64,000 nt of DNA from Paenibacillus sp. 453mf (GTDB lineage: Bacteria > Bacillota > Bacilli > Paenibacillales > Paenibacillaceae), in contig NZ_FPAC01000001.1 of assembly GCF_900116105.1 (NCBI RefSeq), positions 2,954,706 through 3,018,705 of the forward strand, in the 5' to 3' direction. The translations under genes were made by a program, and so were the position numbers. Position 1 is the stretch's first letter. Each line of letters starts with the position of its first letter. Positions 8,738 through 16,338 of the stretch are shown in pieces. The notes under the pieces were generated by a model that saw nothing but the letters and a program-made list of their open reading frames with translations, was not told the DNA's origin and did no database searches.

Positions 8738-10555
8738 CTAACCCGAAGTTTCTGCAAGTACGTCCATGACCTGTTTAAAAAGCGCTGTAGCTTTATGTTG
8801 GGAACGAACAGACTCATTTTTCACCAGAACGGCTACAGCATACTTGGGATTACTCACAGGTCCATAGCCAATAAACCACTGATTATTCTTCTCCACCCCA
8901 TTGTGCAGCACTTGGGCAGTCCCGGATTTGCCAGCCAATGGCCAAATTGCCTGCTGCAGGCGGGTACCTGTTCCTTCTTCAACAACCTTCTCCATATAGG
9001 ACTGAAGCTGCTTAGCGGTAGAACTGTGAATTTGAACTGGAGGAGCTTCAGACGTCCCAGACTGAGTCAAGAACTGATCTCTAATCTCGGCGAGGAGTGT
9101 GCCGTCAGCATAATGAATCTCCGAAACAATCTTGGGAGAGCGCACCTGTCCTCCTTGCAGCACAGTAACGATCATATTCGCCGCTTGAAGCGGGGTAATT
9201 TTAACATCTCTTTGACCAATTGCCGTCTGAATTCGGATTCCTTCATCGTTCTGCTTCAATATCTCTTCTGAGTGAAAAATCTCGCCTGCGTCCTCATGAT
9301 CAAAAGGTCTAAACTCCTGCAAGCCAAGGTAACCCTCCCGATGATAGCCTACTTGCTGTCCAAGTCCCAGGGCATATGCCGCTTGCAGCAGCTGGCTTGA
9401 GGTCAGCCGAGAAGCCACCTCCGCAAACGCAACGTTGCAGGACTCGGCAAAAGCCTCTTCAAAGGTGATCGTTCCATGCCCTTCTTTTTTCCAGCAGGCC
9501 AGTCCATACTTACCGTAATGACCTGCGCAATGGAATGTTTCTACTGAGCTCACAACTTCCTGTTCCAAAGCCGCTGCGGCTGTGACCAGCTTAAAGATAG
9601 AGCCGGGAACGGCCGCCATTGTGGCCTGATTGACCGAGCTGCCGTCATCAAGGTGAATATCTGTTGGATTGTAGAAAGGTCGAGATACCATCGCCATTAC
9701 CTCGGCATTGTTCGCATCGAGTACCACGATCGCTCCTTCGTTCACTTCCGCTCCGGTGGTCAGTTGTTCCAGCCTCTGCTGCAGCGACAAGTCTATCGTT
9801 GTTTGAATATGGAGCGGATATTTGGGATTATGAGGTGCGATAAGGCGGGGTCCCATTCCTTCTACCGGCTTCTTGTGACTGTCTACCATATTCGAGACGA
9901 TCGTTGGGCCAAGCCCCTTTAGCAAGGGTTCAAGACTTCTTTCCAGACCTGCCGCACCTGTCTTCACATTAAAGGGATCCTTGACTTCAAGCTTTACATC
10001 CCGTTTCTCAGCGCCAGGCATCTCGGATAGATAGCCCAGCCATTGCATTCCATTCGCGTTGAAGGCTGCATATCGATCCATATAAGGCAACGCCTGAACA
10101 TCCTCTAGCTGCAGCTTCCCGATTGCCTTAATCTGGGCCGGGGTTAATCTCAACGGCTCTCCTGTGGACGATTTCCAATATTCAGGGGAATGAAGCGACT
10201 TCCATGTCTCCCACAGCTTATTAGGATCTATATTCAATATGTGGGCCAATTCCTGATGCTGCTGCTCCTGGTCAGCATTTAACGAATCCTCTAACGGGAA
10301 TAAGACCGGAACCCATATCAGCTGCCCTGTAATCGGCTTGTGATTCCGATCGATAAACTGTCCACGACCAGAATCCAGCACAATTCCCTGCTCACGCTGA
10401 AGCACGGACATTTGCAGCATTGTTCGTTCAGAGCCCCCTAATGGGTGATTCACCTGAATGAACTGAATATATGCAAGACGCATAACAATCGCTGCAAATA
10501 CGATCAGCATCAGAAATAAGGCATAAAATATTCTTTGTTTACGAAGTAATTTCAT
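8738..10555 (-). CDS. Class B penicillin-binding protein (peptidoglycan D,D-transpeptidase)
   Basis: A 605-residue protein with an N-terminal membrane anchor (about 10-30), a PBP dimerisation domain (about 55-230) and a transpeptidase domain (about 250-600). The active-site motifs are all present: SIFK with nucleophile S319 and K322, SCN (372-374), and KSGTA (543-547), in place of the commoner KTG. It crosslinks peptidoglycan outside the membrane and should bind beta-lactams. It resembles PBP2/SpoVD/PbpI-type enzymes but has no PASTA domain and no division-cluster neighbours, so a specific symbol is not given. The ATG start has only a weak GGCAGG site. Confidence 0.9.
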   Translation of the reverse strand: MKLLRKQRIFYALFLMLIVFAAIVMRLAYIQFIQVNHPLGGSERTMLQMSVLQREQGIVLDSGRGQFIDRNHKPITGQLIWVPVLFPLEDSLNADQEQQHQELAHILNIDPNKLWETWKSLHSPEYWKSSTGEPLRLTPAQIKAIGKLQLEDVQALPYMDRYAAFNANGMQWLGYLSEMPGAEKRDVKLEVKDPFNVKTGAAGLERSLEPLLKGLGPTIVSNMVDSHKKPVEGMGPRLIAPHNPKYPLHIQTTIDLSLQQRLEQLTTGAEVNEGAIVVLDANNAEVMAMVSRPFYNPTDIHLDDGSSVNQATMAAVPGSIFKLVTAAAALEQEVVSSVETFHCAGHYGKYGLACWKKEGHGTITFEEAFAESCNVAFAEVASRLTSSQLLQAAYALGLGQQVGYHREGYLGLQEFRPFDHEDAGEIFHSEEILKQNDEGIRIQTAIGQRDVKITPLQAANMIVTVLQGGQVRSPKIVSEIHYADGTLLAEIRDQFLTQSGTSEAPPVQIHSSTAKQLQSYMEKVVEEGTGTRLQQAIWPLAGKSGTAQVLHNGVEKNNQWFIGYGPVSNPKYAVAVLVKNESVRSQHKATALFKQVMDVLAETSG

Positions 10556-10681
10556 AGCTGCTGCCTGCCTTCAATTCCTTTTTTGAGTTTTATGTATGCC
10601 AAATCCTCATTTACATGCTATTATCTCCCTTTCCGATATGCCCAAAACATACTTTCTCCTAAACTTTATCTCCTTTGACAT

Positions 10682-10709
10682 AAAAAAACCTCCGTCCTGT
10701 GGACGGAGG
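10682..10709 (-). terminator. Intrinsic terminator after chemoreceptor gene
   Basis: CCTCCGTCC/GGACGGAGG with a 3-nt loop, followed on the minus strand by seven Ts. Confidence 0.9.
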
Positions 10710-10736
10710 AAGCTTAAGCCATTCATATGATGAAAA

Positions 10737-12878
10737 TTATATACGGAACGCAGATAATGTATGTTTCAACTCCTCAGATACCCGTTCCATTTTGTTCGAT
10801 AGCTCCACGAGCTGGTTACCGATGCTCTGCTGTTCACTGCTAAGGGACGCGACTTCCTGAGATGTAGCAGATGACTGCTCAGCAACAGAGCTTACACTCA
10901 TCATCGTTTCAGACAGGGTAACCTGGGATTGACTCAGCGCATCGATGGAAGCGGACGTCTCGGTTAGCTTGTTCACGAACATCCCCATCTGCGCTTCTAC
11001 GGTTTGGAAAATCTCGCCTGTCTCCTTCACTGCTTGAATCTGTTCCTGGAAGAGTGGATATGCTTCCGACAGTGCAGCTACAGTCTCATTCATTTCATTC
11101 ATAATCCGGTCCGTCATCTCGGCAACCATGTCAATCGATTGCTTCGATTGATCTGCCAATTGCCGCACCTCACCGGCTACCACCATGAAGCCTCTGCCTG
11201 CCGCACCGGCTCTTGCTGCCTCGATTGTCGCATTAAGCGAGAGAATATTCGTCTGTCTCGCAATATTATGGAGTACATCCAGAATGCCTAGAATGGATGA
11301 AGTGCTTGTTTTGAGTGTATCTACTTTTGTGACCAATGCTCGAATCATCTGCTCACTTTGTTCTGTTTTTCCTAGCAGCTCACCAAGATATTTTGTACCT
11401 TCCTGGCTCGCCCCTTCAACCAGTCTAGCGGATTGATCAAGCTCCTCATTGGTTCCAACAACCTTCTGCATCTGTGTTGAGATCAGTTCAGTCATTTCAC
11501 TGCCTCTCTCTGCTTCAGAAGCCAGATTCGTCGCGCCACCTGCAATTTGCTCTGTTGCAATTGCCACTTCAGCTGCCGATGCAGCGGTCTTCTGTGATGC
11601 CGAGCTAAGCTCAGATGCCGTCAGCAGCACATCCTCTGCCGTCTGGTTTGTCTGATTCACAAGAGTAGTGATCTGCTCCATCATCAGATTAAAGCTCTCT
11701 GAGAGCATTCCAATCTCGTCTTTGCTCTTATGTGTCGTACGAACCGTTAGATTCCCCTTTGCTCCTTCAAACATAAGATCCTTCAAATGCACAAGCGGCT
11801 TCGCAATCATACGGACCATCCATATTCCGAGTAGAATAGCAAGGAGTAAGGAAACAATGGCGACGATAATCGTCGTCACGAGAATCGATTGTGCATCCTT
11901 GACCAGCTCAACCACCGGGATCATCCCAATAATCTTCCAGCCGGATACATCAAGTGTGTTATAGACGGCCAGAACCTCTTCATTCTGACCATTGATGGTA
12001 TTCCTAGCATCCTTGGCGCCTGCCTCATCCGTAATTTCTGTGTAGAAGGAGAGCTCGGTTTCACGGCCTGCACGGTCAGGAAGGGTAGAAGCAACCACAA
12101 TTCCATTCTCCGAAATCGCTTTTGTGACACCGTTCTCGCCGAGATTTACGGTCTTTAACTCATCTTCAATGGCACTTGCCTTAATCTCTATAACGATAAT
12201 GTAAGTCCCGATGCTAGCATTCACATTTTTAAGAGCTCTGGCCATTCGATATGTTTGTTCTTGTCCAGATTCTGCTGCTGTAGTCGGCAGCCACATGACA
12301 CCTCCGGCTTCGAGCAAGGTTTCAAACCATTCCTCTTCACGAATGGCACTCATCGTTGAAGCTGCTCCGGTGCTGATCACAGGAACCTCTTCATTCTTAT
12401 GAACGATGGTCATAGAAGCAACCGTTGCATTCGTAAACTGCATATTTGTGAGCGAATCGCTTAACAAGGACGTCGCTTCAAATTTGTCAAAATCCGATAT
12501 GTTGCCTCTGAGCAGAGTTTCTAGATTGCTCTGAATATGGGTATCAAAGAAGATTTGTGTCGATAAATCTACGTAACGCTCCATAATCAGATCGAGCTTT
12601 TGACCCACTTGATGAATGGCTTCCTGGTTGGCAACAGAGGCCGTTTCTTTGATGGTCGATTTGGCTGTTTGATAAGATAGGGTGCCTAGACCAAATACGA
12701 CAAGCAGGATAGCAATCATGAAAATAAGAAATAATCGTACACCTACTGAACGCAAGGGGTTAAATTTAAATACTTGCTTCCAGGACAAGACTGAAGCCAG
12801 ATCAAATCTCTTTCTTTCCTTTTTTTGGATCTCCTCCTCATGTTTACGCTTTCTTTTTTTCATTGGATTCCACTTCAT
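10737..12878 (-). CDS. Methyl-accepting chemotaxis protein
   Basis: A 713-residue chemoreceptor. After an unusually basic cytoplasmic leader of about 45 residues come TM1 (about 48-72), a periplasm-facing sensor region of about 250 residues consistent with a dCACHE fold, TM2 (about 325-350), a HAMP linker and the long coiled-coil signalling domain (about 410-713). The conserved hairpin tip that binds CheA and CheW is visible as NILSLNATIEAARAG followed by GRGFMVVA. It should relay ligand binding to the flagellar motor. The ligand is unknown. The ATG follows GGTGGGTGA. It is monocistronic. Confidence 0.93.
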   Translation of the reverse strand: MKWNPMKKRKRKHEEEIQKKERKRFDLASVLSWKQVFKFNPLRSVGVRLFLIFMIAILLVVFGLGTLSYQTAKSTIKETASVANQEAIHQVGQKLDLIMERYVDLSTQIFFDTHIQSNLETLLRGNISDFDKFEATSLLSDSLTNMQFTNATVASMTIVHKNEEVPVISTGAASTMSAIREEEWFETLLEAGGVMWLPTTAAESGQEQTYRMARALKNVNASIGTYIIVIEIKASAIEDELKTVNLGENGVTKAISENGIVVASTLPDRAGRETELSFYTEITDEAGAKDARNTINGQNEEVLAVYNTLDVSGWKIIGMIPVVELVKDAQSILVTTIIVAIVSLLLAILLGIWMVRMIAKPLVHLKDLMFEGAKGNLTVRTTHKSKDEIGMLSESFNLMMEQITTLVNQTNQTAEDVLLTASELSSASQKTAASAAEVAIATEQIAGGATNLASEAERGSEMTELISTQMQKVVGTNEELDQSARLVEGASQEGTKYLGELLGKTEQSEQMIRALVTKVDTLKTSTSSILGILDVLHNIARQTNILSLNATIEAARAGAAGRGFMVVAGEVRQLADQSKQSIDMVAEMTDRIMNEMNETVAALSEAYPLFQEQIQAVKETGEIFQTVEAQMGMFVNKLTETSASIDALSQSQVTLSETMMSVSSVAEQSSATSQEVASLSSEQQSIGNQLVELSNKMERVSEELKHTLSAFRI

Positions 12879-13010
12879 CTTTGTTCACCCACCGTAAAGA
12901 ATTATCATAGCTATGTAAACTTTCTAGTATTATCTTTTATTTCGACAAGTTTCTTCCAAAACCTTTGCTTTTTCGAGAAATTAACTATAACTTTTTTCCT
13001 AGATTACTAT

Positions 13011-13048
13011 TAAAAAAAAGCCCTCGTCTGCCGATATACGAGGGCTTT
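13011..13048 (-). terminator. Intrinsic terminator closing the alaS-mltG cluster
   Basis: AAAGCCCTCGT/ACGAGGGCTTT followed by eight Ts on the minus strand. It ends transcription just after the decayed U32 gene. Confidence 0.88.
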
Positions 13049-13063
13049 AGTCCTGAGACTTAT

Positions 13064-13683
13064 TCACTTCTTCTTACGCATCATGTCAAAATAAGCAACC
13101 GGCTGGTCCACTTTCATCTTGATGAACTGCAGCGGATGGCGGGCAGCCTCCAGCTGATTACCGGCTTCATCACATAGTTATCCGGATCTACCATATAGGA
13201 ATCAATCGCTTGCCGATAAACATTCACGACAGTCGCCACATAATGAATGGATTTCATTCGGCCTTCAATCTTGAACGAGTCAATTCCTACATCAATTAAG
13301 TCTGGAATATGCTTAAGCATACACAAGTCCTTGGAGCCCATTGTAAAGGCAGTATCCTCTTGTTCATACAGCGGGATCTGATTGACACCCAGCTCAAAAT
13401 TTTGAAGCACACGGGAGTTCTGCATATTCTCTTCAGATACCCAGACACTTTCCTCACACCCATCTTCAAACAGGTCATATTTCCAACGGCAAGAGCACAT
13501 AGCGCCATGAATAACGCCTCAATCTCAATATCCACATGGTCCTTAATCTCTTGAATCTCCTCTAAGCTTGCTTCACGTCCCAGAACGACACGGGGCAGTC
13601 CTTCTTCTTTCCAGAAGCAGGCACTCCGCTTCCTGTAAATCACTTGCTGTGACGAGCCATTCATAAGGCCGTGTCAAAGCCAT
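13064..13683 (-). pseudogene. Decayed U32 family peptidase (YrrN/YrrO-like) remnant
   Basis: Pieces of one U32-family protein occur in order but in three frames. ATG at 13683 opens with MALTRPYEWLVTAS; a second frame carries GLPRVVLGREASLEEIQEI; a third (about 13190-13500) carries CRWKYDLFEDG, MGSKDLCMLKHIPDLIDVG and FKIEGRMKS, the family signature; then the frame shifts again to LEAARHPLQFIKMKVDQP and stops at 13064. About 205 codons survive out of roughly 420-440, so there are internal deletions as well as frameshifts. In B. subtilis mltG is followed by yrrM and two U32 genes (yrrN, yrrO); here only this wreck follows mltG, 7 nt after its stop. The product, normally in 23S rRNA hydroxylation or collagenase-like peptidases, is lost. 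Confidence 0.88.
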
Positions 13684-13690
13684 CCCTCCG

Positions 13691-14743
13691 TTATTCCGCA
13701 CTTTCATTACTCTTCTCAATATTGTCTAGATGCTCTTCATAGGTTTCAGCAAACAAATGCTCCGAGCTTCCATCCTTTTTGGTGACGTAAAATAAATAAT
13801 CAGATTGCTCCGGCGTAAGCGCAGCCTCAATCGCACTCATGCTTGGACTTGCAATCGGTCCGGGTGGCAGCCCCTGATTCCGGTACGTGTTATATGGACT
13901 CTCCACTTCAAGATCCTTGTACAAGAGACGCTCCTTCTGCTTATCCAGCAAATATTGAACGGTAGCATCCATTTCAAGCCTCATATCCTGCTCTAGCCGG
14001 TTGTAGATGACACCCGCAACAAGCGGTCTTTCATTATCAACAACCACTTCACGTTCAATGAGCGAAGCAGCGGTAAGCAGCTGATGAAGAGTCAGGTTAT
14101 GCTCCTTGAGATCAGCATCCAGATCGGCGATACTATCCAGTCTATCCTGCATTTCCGTCAGCATACGACGGATAATATCTTCTGCCGTACTATCCTTCTT
14201 CATCTCATAGGTTTCAGGGAATAAATATCCCTCAAGTGCATATCGGTAATTTTCATTATCCGGGATAGAGGCAACAAGGGGAATATCACTGAACAGCTCC
14301 TTGTCTTGGACAAGCTGCATAAAGATCTTACCGTCCGTAACCCCTTCATCTTCCAGCTTCTGGGCTATCTGCTTCAAGGTATATCCCTCTGGAATCGTAA
14401 AACGCAGCATTTCTTCTTTTTGCACATCTCCACTATTAAGAGCAGCAATCATTTCATCATAATTCAATCCAGGTTGAAAGGCATAAGTACCTGCTTGAAA
14501 GTTCGCCCCTTGATCATTAAGTTTCAAATAAGCTTTAAATAATAGAGCGTTTCGAATCAGTCCCTTATCTTCAAGTAGATCGGCAATGCCTGAAGTACCT
14601 GTCCCGGGTTCTATCGTGAAGACAACAGGCTCATCCGTTGAAGCCACCGGCTTCGTTGATTGCCATACGTATAGTCCTCCGCCTACTAATACCACAATAA
14701 GCAGGATTAGCACGATGAACCGTCTGAAGTATTTTGCTTTCAA
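13691..14743 (-). CDS. mltG: Endolytic transglycosylase MltG
   Basis: A 350-residue YceG/MltG protein that cuts nascent glycan strands at the outer membrane face and so limits peptidoglycan chain length. It has one N-terminal transmembrane helix (about 9-29), a LysM-like segment, and the catalytic domain with AASLIEREVV (catalytic Glu), TVQYLL and NTYRNQGLPPGPI. An ATG at 14764 is in frame but lies only 5 nt after a terminator T-tract with no ribosome site; the TTG at 14743 has AAGGGGTGG nine nt upstream and is preferred. It keeps the B. subtilis order ruvX-DUF1292-mltG. Confidence 0.93.
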   Translation of the reverse strand: MKAKYFRRFIVLILLIVVLVGGGLYVWQSTKPVASTDEPVVFTIEPGTGTSGIADLLEDKGLIRNALLFKAYLKLNDQGANFQAGTYAFQPGLNYDEMIAALNSGDVQKEEMLRFTIPEGYTLKQIAQKLEDEGVTDGKIFMQLVQDKELFSDIPLVASIPDNENYRYALEGYLFPETYEMKKDSTAEDIIRRMLTEMQDRLDSIADLDADLKEHNLTLHQLLTAASLIEREVVVDNERPLVAGVIYNRLEQDMRLEMDATVQYLLDKQKERLLYKDLEVESPYNTYRNQGLPPGPIASPSMSAIEAALTPEQSDYLFYVTKKDGSSEHLFAETYEEHLDNIEKSNESAE

Positions 14744-14770
14744 AAAAAGATTCCACCCCTTCATAGCTAA

Positions 14771-14794
14771 AAAGAGCGGACTGCTCCGCCCTTT
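14771..14794 (-). terminator. Intrinsic terminator just upstream of mltG
   Basis: AAAGGGCGGA/TCCGCTCTTT, ten pairs with one G-U and a GCAG loop, then TTTTT on the minus strand. It lies 27 nt before the chosen mltG start, so mltG may be partly insulated from the genes above it. Confidence 0.7.
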
Positions 14795-14835
14795 CCATAA
14801 TTCAATCTTATTTATACTATGATAACATACAAATC

Positions 14836-14857
14836 AGGCACCTCGGTAGAGGTGCCT
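14836..14857 (-). terminator. Hairpin after the second DUF1292 gene
   Basis: AGGCACCTC/GAGGTGCCT with a 4-nt loop, 5 nt after the DUF1292 stop codon. The T-tract is poor, so this may be an mRNA 3' stabiliser or a weak terminator acting with the next one. Confidence 0.5.
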
Positions 14858-14861
14858 CATT

Positions 14862-15176
14862 CTATCCTTCATCATCTGGTAATGACCATTCATCATAGAG
14901 CTCGGCGATGTTCTCCCACTCTTCGTCATCCTCAATAGTGATAAGCTCAGGAACTCCATTTTCATTGTACATTACCCGAAGCAGCTCATAATCATCGAAC
15001 GTACTCTTCAAGGCTTGCAGTACAACATATCCTTGACCTAACACTTCGAACTCAGCCAGTAGCTCATAGGGAACCGACTTACCGCTCTCATCTTCCAGTT
15101 CAACCTCAGATCCAAATGTTTCCCTTAAGCGAGTCGTTACGACAAGATTCGCTCTTGAAAAAGGATATTCGGTCAT
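14862..15176 (-). CDS. DUF1292 family acidic protein (second copy)
   Basis: A 104-residue acidic protein of the DUF1292/YrzB type with unknown function. The shared core is VVLQALKSTFDDYELLRVMY followed by the family ending ITIEDDEEWENIAELYDEW. It starts at the ATG right after the stop of the preceding DUF1292 gene, with GAGGAGAAT upstream, so the pair is translationally linked. Sequence similarity to the neighbour is weak outside the C-terminal DDEEWE/DEAEWA motif, which suggests an old duplication. Role unknown. Confidence 0.82.
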   Translation of the reverse strand: MTEYPFSRANLVVTTRLRETFGSEVELEDESGKSVPYELLAEFEVLGQGYVVLQALKSTFDDYELLRVMYNENGVPELITIEDDEEWENIAELYDEWSLPDDEG

Positions 15177-15485
15177 CTATACATTCTCCTCGTCTTCTTC
15201 AGCGGCAACAAGGGTATTGAAAGTTTCTTCAACGATGGCCCATTCCGCTTCATCCTGAATCGTGAACAGTTTAATATCATCCCCGTCTTCTTCATAACGG
15301 AATGCATATACCTCGGACTCATCTTCATCCTCATCCGCTTCTACAGGGACAACCATCATGTATTTCGCATCTGAACCATCGACGTCAAAGGTCATGATGA
15401 CTTCAAATTCCTCATCGTTGCCTTCCTCATCCGTAATATAAATAATCTCGCGATCCTCGTCCATACCCAAACGATTATCCGTCAT
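15177..15485 (-). CDS. DUF1292 family acidic protein (YrzB-like)
   Basis: A 102-residue very acidic protein matching DUF1292 (B. subtilis YrzB). Features are IIYITDEEGNDEEFEVI near the start, AFRYEEDGDDIKLF in the middle, and QDEAEWAIVEETFN at the end. Function is unknown, but it sits beside ruvX across the Firmicutes. A GTG at 15503 is open but overlaps the ribosome site; the ATG at 15485 follows GAGGGGG at nine nt. The ruvX stop lies just upstream, so the genes are probably co-transcribed. Confidence 0.88.
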   Translation of the reverse strand: MTDNRLGMDEDREIIYITDEEGNDEEFEVIMTFDVDGSDAKYMMVVPVEADEDEDESEVYAFRYEEDGDDIKLFTIQDEAEWAIVEETFNTLVAAEEDEENV

Positions 15486-15499
15486 AGCTTGCGTCCCCC

Positions 15500-15916
15500 T
15501 CACCTTGTACTTTTGGCATCTAAATAATTTTGCAATATTAGGCTTGCGGCCATTTTGTCCACAACCTTCTTGCGCTTCTTCCGGCTGACGTCAGCTTCAA
15601 CGAGCGTTCGTTCTGCCGAAACGGTGCTCAGCCTCTCATCCCACAGGTGAACGGGCAAGTCCAGCGTCTCCCGCAGCTTCTCTGCAAATTCCATACAAAT
15701 CTCGCCGCGAGGACCTACGGTGCCATTCATGTTCTTGGGTAAACCAACGACGATCTCGCTGACTTCGTTCTCACGAACGAGCTCATTGATTCGTCCAAAT
15801 TCATCCCCATCCCGGCGCCGTTCTATTACTTCCAATCCCTGGGCAGTCCAGCCAAAGGCATCACTGATCGCGACACCAATTCTTCGGTCGCCATAATCCA
15901 AACCCAAAATCTTCAT
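15500..15916 (-). CDS. ruvX: Holliday junction resolvase-like protein RuvX/YqgF
   Basis: A 138-residue RNase H-fold protein. LGLDYGDRRIGVAISD at the start holds the first catalytic Asp, VVGLPKNMNG is the central motif, and VHLWDERLST carries the later acidic residues. YqgF proteins have been linked to 16S rRNA 5' maturation and to Holliday junction cleavage. The start at 15916 has AGGAGAA. It follows ireB by 15 nt and precedes DUF1292, the standard order. Confidence 0.95.
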   Translation of the reverse strand: MKILGLDYGDRRIGVAISDAFGWTAQGLEVIERRRDGDEFGRINELVRENEVSEIVVGLPKNMNGTVGPRGEICMEFAEKLRETLDLPVHLWDERLSTVSAERTLVEADVSRKKRKKVVDKMAASLILQNYLDAKSTR

Positions 15917-15931
15917 TCAGTTCTCCTATTC

Positions 15932-16192
15932 TTATCGGTGATTGGCCAGATAAGAACGTACCAGTTCTTCAATCAGTTCGTCGCGTTCTTTTTTGCGGAC
16001 TAGACTTCTGGCATTGTTATGACGAGGAATGTAGGCAGGATCCCCGGAAATCAGATAACCTACGATTTGGTTAATCGGGTTATATTCTTTCTCCAGTAAT
16101 GAATCGTATACCTTTAGAAGAATCTCTTGTGCAGAGGTTTCTTCCACATCGCCCTTGACGTTGAATTTAACTGTCTTATCCATGGAGTCCAC
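15932..16192 (-). CDS. ireB: IreB family regulatory phosphoprotein (YrzL)
   Basis: An 86-residue protein of the IreB/DUF965 family. In Enterococcus, IreB is phosphorylated on N-terminal threonines by the PASTA kinase IreK and restrains cephalosporin resistance. The core [25 protein letters not shown] and the segment [15 protein letters not shown] are typical. The GTG at 16192 has GAGGTG at six nt and is preferred over the ATG three codons later. It lies downstream of alaS, as in B. subtilis. Confidence 0.93.
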   Translation of the reverse strand: MDSMDKTVKFNVKGDVEETSAQEILLKVYDSLLEKEYNPINQIVGYLISGDPAYIPRHNNARSLVRKKERDELIEELVRSYLANHR

Positions 16193-16338
16193 TTATGACA
16201 CCTCGCTCCTGCATACGGCAAGAGAGTAAACTCTTGCCATGCCGAATTGATTTCTTCTATATCATAACATATTTTGGCGCTTTGCAAATATATCAAAGAA
16301 AGTGAGCGTTTGAACTTATTACGGGAAGTGCCGAAACG

